DNA from: Sarcocystis neurona
Taxonomy: Eukaryota; Apicomplexa; Conoidasida; Eucoccidiorida; Sarcocystidae
Assembly (NCBI GenBank): GCA_000727475.1
Contig: KL647307.1
Location: forward strand, 219,425-283,424
Reading direction: 5' to 3'
Length of the DNA: 64,000 nucleotides
The translations under genes and the position numbers were made by a program. The notes beneath the pieces were generated by a model that was not told where the DNA came from, made no database searches, and saw only the letters and a list, made by a program, of their open reading frames with translations. Positions within the stretch are counted from its first letter, which is position 1. Every line of letters starts with the position of its first letter. Positions 59,201-64,000 of the stretch are shown piece by piece.

Positions 59201-62200
59201 GTGTGACAGACGTGTTTGTGCGGTAGAACTGACTATACCTCTATTCATCTATCTATATATATATGCGTATACGTATGTGTGTATATATATATGTATGTAT
59301 GCACGTACATCCCCATATATATGTATGTATATGCATGTGTATGTATATGTACGTGTATATGTATGTGTATATGTATGTATCTCTGTCTCTGTCTCTGTCT
59401 CTCTCTCTATATATATGTGTGGTGACTCGACCACACATGAAGCGTACGTGTGAGTGGGATGTGTATGTGGAGTAGAGCTGGCTTGCCCTCCGCACATATT
59501 TGCCTTATTTATGCGAGGACCTTCGCGCACTTATCGTACGCAGACGCTTCAAAATGACATGGAGGAACAACATGAGCAACAAATCTGAGCCACAAATCAC
59601 CTCGTACAGTGGCAGCGACTTCGTCAAGATAACATTCCTGCCTGACTTCGAAAAATTCGGCATGCAAGGGTAGGTGTCTTAGGGACGGCAGAAAATGACT
59701 TCTCGTCCACTAGGTAGACGCTCTCCCTGCTGCTGTCGTCTCTGCTGCAGCTGCTGTCACCTCAGGCTCCTCGCTGCTGCACCAGTGCCACTGCTGTTGC
59801 TGCTGTGCCCGTGGCGGAGAGACGCCTGTGTACCCCCCCCCCCCTCTCCTACATGCGCTATAATGTACGGGCACCGCTGTGTTGCCTGTCTCATGATTGG
59901 TACACACTTTTCAAGGCGCCTCAAGGTGGATAGATCGTCACGTCTCTCTACAAACGCTGCTGCTGCTGCTCTTGTTCAGAACTCTGCCTACGTATACATA
60001 CATGCGTATCTGTACGTGTGTATTTATATATCCATGCATACGTGTGTATGTATGTGGATGTCAGACATGCGCCGTTTTGCTGCTGTTGCTCACGCGTCTG
60101 AATCAGAACAAACTACACATCCATAGACATATATATATGTGTGTGGGCGGGCATGTATTATGTATGTGCGTGTCTATGGAGGCATGTATATATATACATA
60201 TATGTGTATGAGGGCATGTGTGTGTATGTATATATATCTGTGTATATGTGTGTTTGTGTGTGTTTGGGTGCATATGTGTATATATGTATATGCGTTCGTG
60301 TGTATGGGAGCATGTATTTCGATACATGCTTTGCTGCTGTTGTTCAGATTTGACGCGGACTCTTTGGCGCTGTTGAAGAAGCGAGCGTTTGATTTAGCCG
60401 GGACGTCTGGGGTGCGCGTCTACTTGAACGGCTACCGCATCCCTGTCTCGTCCTTCCTGCAGTACGTCGATTTGTATCTGGGCAGCAGCAGCAGCAAGAA
60501 CCGAGCTGCGCGCACTGCGACTTCTGCTGCGGGTGGAGGAGGAGGCGGAGCAGACGTAGCAGCAGCAGCAGAGGGAGCAGCAGGCGCAGACGCAGGAGCA
60601 GCAGACTTAGGAGCAGGAGCAGCAGGACGAGAGGAAAATGAAGAGAGAGGACGGGACGAGAGGCGGCGGGGACAGAGAGAACGTAGGGGAGCGCGTGCGG
60701 CAGGGGCAGCAGCAGCAGCAGTCACCGGAGGAGGAGGGTCGCTTAGCGACTTGGACGGAGGAGAAGAAGAGGAGGAAGAAGAAGAGTCGAGCGATGACAC
60801 CGACGATGAAGAAGAATGGGACGACGGGCGCAAGAAGAAGAAACAGCAGAAGAAAATGACTGCGAAGAGCAGAAGTGACGGAGGTGGGGGGGGAGGGGGT
60901 GGACCTGCTGCTGCGGGAGGAGGAGGTGGGAGAGGCGGAGGAGGAGGCGGAACAGGACCAGGAAGGAAAGGTGGGAACCGCAACGGAGAAAGGGAAGAGG
61001 AAGCGGAAGAAGGCCGGGGACTCCCTGAAGAGAAAACGATAAAAATTCATGACAAGCAGTGGCGCTGGGAGGTGGTCATCTCTTCCACCGGTAAGTCACA
61101 CACTGTGTGCCGCGACGTTTCCCTGCTGCTGCTGCTCTTCTCTCTGCTGCTGCTCTTCTCTCTGCTGCTGCTCTTCTCTCTGCTGCTGCGCTTCTCTCTG
61201 CTGCTGCGCTTCTCTCTGCTGCTGCTCTTCTCTCTGCTGCTGCTCTTCTCTCTGCTGCTGCTCTTCTCTCTGCTGCTGCTCTTCTCTCTGCTGCTGCTCT
61301 TCTCCGCATACACAGAAAATGGAGAAGTGTAGGACTGCGTCTATACACAGAGATAAATTCGTAGAGGAAGAGATAGACGTTTCTTGCGAGGCCACCCCTT
61401 CATAAAAGGCGCGCGTCTCCGAGAAAACATGCAGCGTAGCAACTGTGTAGATCTGTTCCTCGTGCATCGTGCCCTCTCTACGAATGTACCCATATTTACG
61501 TACACCTGTATACACGTGTATGTATATACGTACGAGGCGTCTTACATTCGTAGTAAGTCTTGCATAATTGCCTCCAATCGCCGCCGTAATGTGGTGGAAG
61601 CATTGCATATATTCTATATATGACATATATTGTATATATATATTCTATATAATATAGAATATATACATATATATACGTACATATTCTATATATATATATA
61701 TAGAATATAGTTATATGTCTGTAAAGTATATATGTATACGTGGGTGATACAGTTGCATATACATACGTATGCATATATATATATATGTACGTAGCCGATA
61801 CAACTGCATATATATATATATATATTATATGTGTCTGTAAAATATATGTATGTGTATAGATGATGGCGTACCATCTATCTCTCTCTCTCTCTATATATAT
61901 ATATAGGTATAGGTGGTACAGTGGGATATATGTATGTAGATGTATATGTAAAGTATATGTGTGCATGTAGATGTATACGTCTTTGTCTTCTTTTGCTTGT
62001 ATACATCTGTATGGGTTGGTGCTACGTGATGTGGGAGACGGCGGGCAGAATTCGTTTTATGGCAAGCACCCCACACGCATGCAAAGTTGTGTCTCTGTGC
62101 GCCAGACCGCATGCACTTCTCAAAGGGCAGTGTTCAGCTATCTATCCATCTGCTCGTAGATATACATATACACGGCGGCACGTGCATGCACCCATGTTCC

Positions 62201-63066
62201 TGCACCTAGGAATTTACGTGTATATATGTGTGTGTGTATTTGTTTGTATTTCTGTAGTAGAAGGCGCTGTGTAGAAACGCCGTCTCTATTTCTGGACATC
62301 CCTACAAGTGAAGACGAAGGCGATCGAAGGAATATATACAGACCTCTTCTTTCATATATTTATATGCAGCATTCGTACGCGCGAATTCATGTAGGAGTAG
62401 GCACGTCTGCGCTGCTAAAAGGGACGCACCGGCTCCACCACAACTCAACTGTACGCACACGCCTCACCACACGTTCACACATGTCTACATGCATGCACAC
62501 ATATATGTAATATATATACATATGAATATATACGCTATATGCATAAATTTACATTTGTGTATGTACAGCTTGAGCAGGATTCACATCTAAACGCATGCAT
62601 ATATATGTATCCTGAATATATAAATATATACAGATATATGCGTATATATTCGTAAATCTATATTTACCACTGGAGCAGCATTCACATGCAGACGTACGCT
62701 TTTCTGTGTATACCTGTCTACATACACATATATTATATATTATATGCACACACATGTATACATACAGTGGCTGCTGTTGCTGTTGCTGCTGCCACTGCTG
62801 CTGCTGCTGCCACTGCTGCTGCTGCTGCCACTGCTGCTGCTGTTGTGTGTGTGTGGCTGCGATGGGGTTTGTGCGTGGGTGCGACTGCGGGATGGTGCGT
62901 GAGCAGACAGCGGCCAGCTGCAGCAAGTTTCTTTCGTCAACAGCATTTGCACGACGAAGGGAGGGAGCCACGTGACCCACGTCCTCGAACCACTTCTGGC
63001 GGCAATTGTCAAAAAGGCCAACGCCAAGAACCGCGGGGGGATGGAGATTAAAGCGGCGCACGTCAA
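53215..63066 (+). CDS. TOP2: DNA topoisomerase II, N-terminal half (ATPase region), partial
   Basis: Type IIA topoisomerase that passes duplexes through a double-strand break using ATP; nuclear in eukaryotes. Seven exons: 53215-53331, 55307-55469, 57220-57375, 58799-58991, 59544-59669, 60348-61090 and 62907-63066. All junctions are GT-AG and in phase, giving 552 residues so far. Exon 1 is an acidic leader. Exon 2 has VEHILLRPDTYIGSTE. Exons 3-4 carry the GHKL ATP site: DEILVNAAD (Glu/Asn box), VWNDGEGIPV (Asp-Gly box) and GGRNGYGAKLTNIF (Gly-rich lid). Exons 5-6 continue with KMTWRNNM, FDADSLALLKKRAFDLAG and RIPVSSFLQYVDLYL. Exon 7 has LQQVSFVNSICTTKGG and ends at AAHVK. About 180 acidic, Gly and Ala-rich residues are inserted after YVDLYL. 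The rest of the transducer domain, the TOPRIM domain and the catalytic tyrosine lie beyond the window. Confidence 0.95.
53340..53680. repeat. TATA/GTATAC microsatellite in TOP2 intron 1
   Basis: Dense TATATA, GATAGATAGATAGATAGA and GTATACGTATATG words follow the first TOP2 donor. Similar microsatellite occurs in introns 2 (55540-55900, 56160-57100), 4 (59040-59440), 5 (59990-60310) and 6 (61490-62700). Confidence 0.75.
54718..55210. repeat. Minisatellite, about 10 units of 49-60 bp, in TOP2 intron 1
   Basis: TAGCTGCCTGTGGGACT-like words start near 54718, 54774, 54826, 54879, 54928, 54988, 55040, 55090, 55141 and 55193, each followed by TGCTGCTCCTATC and TTTTGCTGCTCTTCCTTT-like words. The array ends about 100 bp before the exon 2 acceptor and is C/T-rich on the sense strand. 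CTG-rich sequence precedes it from about 53940. Confidence 0.8.
57510..57800. repeat. Tandem array of about 4 units with TA runs in TOP2 intron 3
   Basis: Units of roughly 65-80 bp repeat the order: GAACGTGTACAAG.ATGCCA, then a GAGAGAGAAA-like purine stretch, then (TA)n. Copies start near 57516, 57588, 57655 and 57712. Unit length varies mainly through the TA run. CAG-rich DNA follows at 57940-58230. Confidence 0.7.
61123..61305. repeat. Ten tandem 18-bp units in TOP2 intron 6
   Basis: CTGCTGCTGCTCTTCTCT is repeated about ten times just after the GTAAGT donor at 61091. Two adjacent units carry a T-to-G change (CTGCTGCTGCGCTTCTCT). The array is perfectly pyrimidine/CTG on the sense strand and stays in frame, which produces long spurious frames on both strands. 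Confidence 0.9.
61600..61930. repeat. AT-rich palindromic microsatellite in TOP2 intron 6
   Basis: Repeated ATTCTATATA and TATAGAAT words form inverted repeats, including a 24-bp self-complementary stretch around 61685-61708. It could extrude a cruciform and would be hard to assemble. Confidence 0.7.
62792..62845. repeat. Three tandem 18-bp CCACTG(CTG)4 units before TOP2 exon 7
   Basis: CCACTGCTGCTGCTGCTG starts at 62792, 62810 and 62828, embedded in a longer CTG run (62770-62850), about 60 bp before the exon 7 acceptor at 62906. Confidence 0.8.
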
Positions 63067-64000
63067 GTAGGAACTGCATGCGCTTGGTCAACAACACTTG
63101 TCAGTGTATGTACAGACATCCCCTTCTCGGCTCTACCGGGGTGTCGTACACTGCCTGCTTGATGGTCTCCTGGCCCATGTGCAAATATGACTGCATGCGG
63201 TCAGAGTGCGTGAGACTATCTGCATGCACGTATAGACGTCTCTGTGACGAGGGAGTTGGCTGCACCTCTCTTCGTATCTGTTGGGAAGAAAGGGACCGCA
63301 CTTCTCCACAAACATGTGCATGCAAAGGTACACTTCCCTACATAGAGATATACAGGAAAATGTCGTAAAGAAGTGAGCTACCCTTTACCACATGTATGAA
63401 TCGATTAGGACACGATTGACCACATTTCTCTACATACACAGATGTACGACACTTGTCCACATATACGCACATATATACACACATATGTATACATGTTATA
63501 TACGTGTATATTATTCGTTGCTGTGTATGTGTGTGTGTGGTAGCCAAATAGCCCCTGCATGCGTATTTGCATGTATGTGAATACCTGGACGCACATAGAT
63601 CGGTGTGTCCATCCGCGGGTACGTAAACGTAGACGATTCAGTTCAATATAACGCGGTGTATCATAAGTATAGGGTGTTGGTTGAATACATATGAAATGCC
63701 CGAGATACACACACATATATCTGTATAAACAGACGTATGGGAGAAGAGAGAGAGGCGGAAGGCGGGGAGGTAGAAACTGGTGCTGCTGCTGCTGCCCTTC
63801 TGTTGCCGTAGCTGTTGTTGAGCAGTCCGCCCTCCTGGGGCGCTTGCTGTTGCTGCTGATGTTGCACCTCGTGTGGCTCTTCTCTGCGCCGCAGCCTGAA
63901 AAGTGGAAACGTCTGCAGGGAACTTCGAATGTCGTTGTTTCTCCTTGATGCTGCGCAACGCGCCGCCCCCTGCGCGACGCCTGCAACGGTGTTGCATGCA
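63067..64000 (+). other. TOP2 intron 7, running out of the window
   Basis: Begins with a GTAGGA donor in phase 2. It contains TATACACAC microsatellite (63460-63520) and a CTG-rich stretch at 63775-63870. I looked for the next TOP2 exon, which should start with a motif like NHxWVFVN, and did not find it before 64000. Confidence 0.6.

Noticed and set aside
60432..61050. Two long minus-strand Pro/Ser-rich frames
   Set aside because: Antisense to the Gly/Glu-rich insertion in TOP2 exon 6, where TOP2 motifs fix the + strand.
61047..61626. Minus-strand REEQQQ repeat protein and + strand LLLLFS repeat protein
   Set aside because: Both are translations of the 18-bp array inside TOP2 intron 6, bounded by a GTAAGT donor and not joined to any exon.

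Overview
The window looks like nuclear DNA of a coccidian apicomplexan, most probably an Eimeria species. The reasons are very dense (CAG/CTG)n tracts in exons, introns and spacers, translated as long Ala, Gln and Ser runs; intron-rich genes with GT-AG junctions; large low-complexity insertions inside conserved domains; TATA/GTATAC microsatellites; and alternation of repeat-rich segments (about 1.9-44 kb and 53.4-64 kb) with a repeat-poor segment (about 44.5-53 kb; positions 1-1.9 kb also look repeat-poor). No phage, plasmid, CRISPR, rRNA or tRNA feature was recognised.

Gene models were built by hand from exon junctions whose reading phases agree. (1) A WD40-repeat protein, + strand, 9006-16359, five exons, 1343 codons. 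(2) RNA polymerase III subunit RPC11, - strand, two exons (21770-21572 and 19512-19388), 107 residues, both zinc ribbons present. (3) A very large + strand gene, 27266 to about 47603. Its first exons carry what reads as a strongly degenerate kinesin motor domain swollen by low-complexity insertions, followed by Gln/Arg/Ser-rich and coiled-coil exons. (4) The 5' half of DNA topoisomerase II, + strand, seven exons from 53215 to 63066, leaving the window before the breakage-reunion domain.

Weaker candidates are a gene 3' end at 1-177, - strand genes at about 3650-6065, 18622-19006 and 24475-26790, and a few ORFs in the repeat-poor segment. The layout is then: - strand candidate (3.6-6.1 kb) head-to-head with the WD40 gene; WD40 gene convergent with the - strand genes at 18.6-21.8 kb; - strand candidate (24.5-26.8 kb) head-to-head with the kinesin-like gene; then the quiet segment and TOP2.

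The genes do not form a pathway. The most interesting signals are the kinesin-like pseudomotor, roughly 1-kb pyrimidine-rich sense-strand tracts before gene starts, three unrelated minisatellites that share a period of about 52 bp, and an acidic/glycine insertion of about 180 residues in the TOP2 ATPase region.
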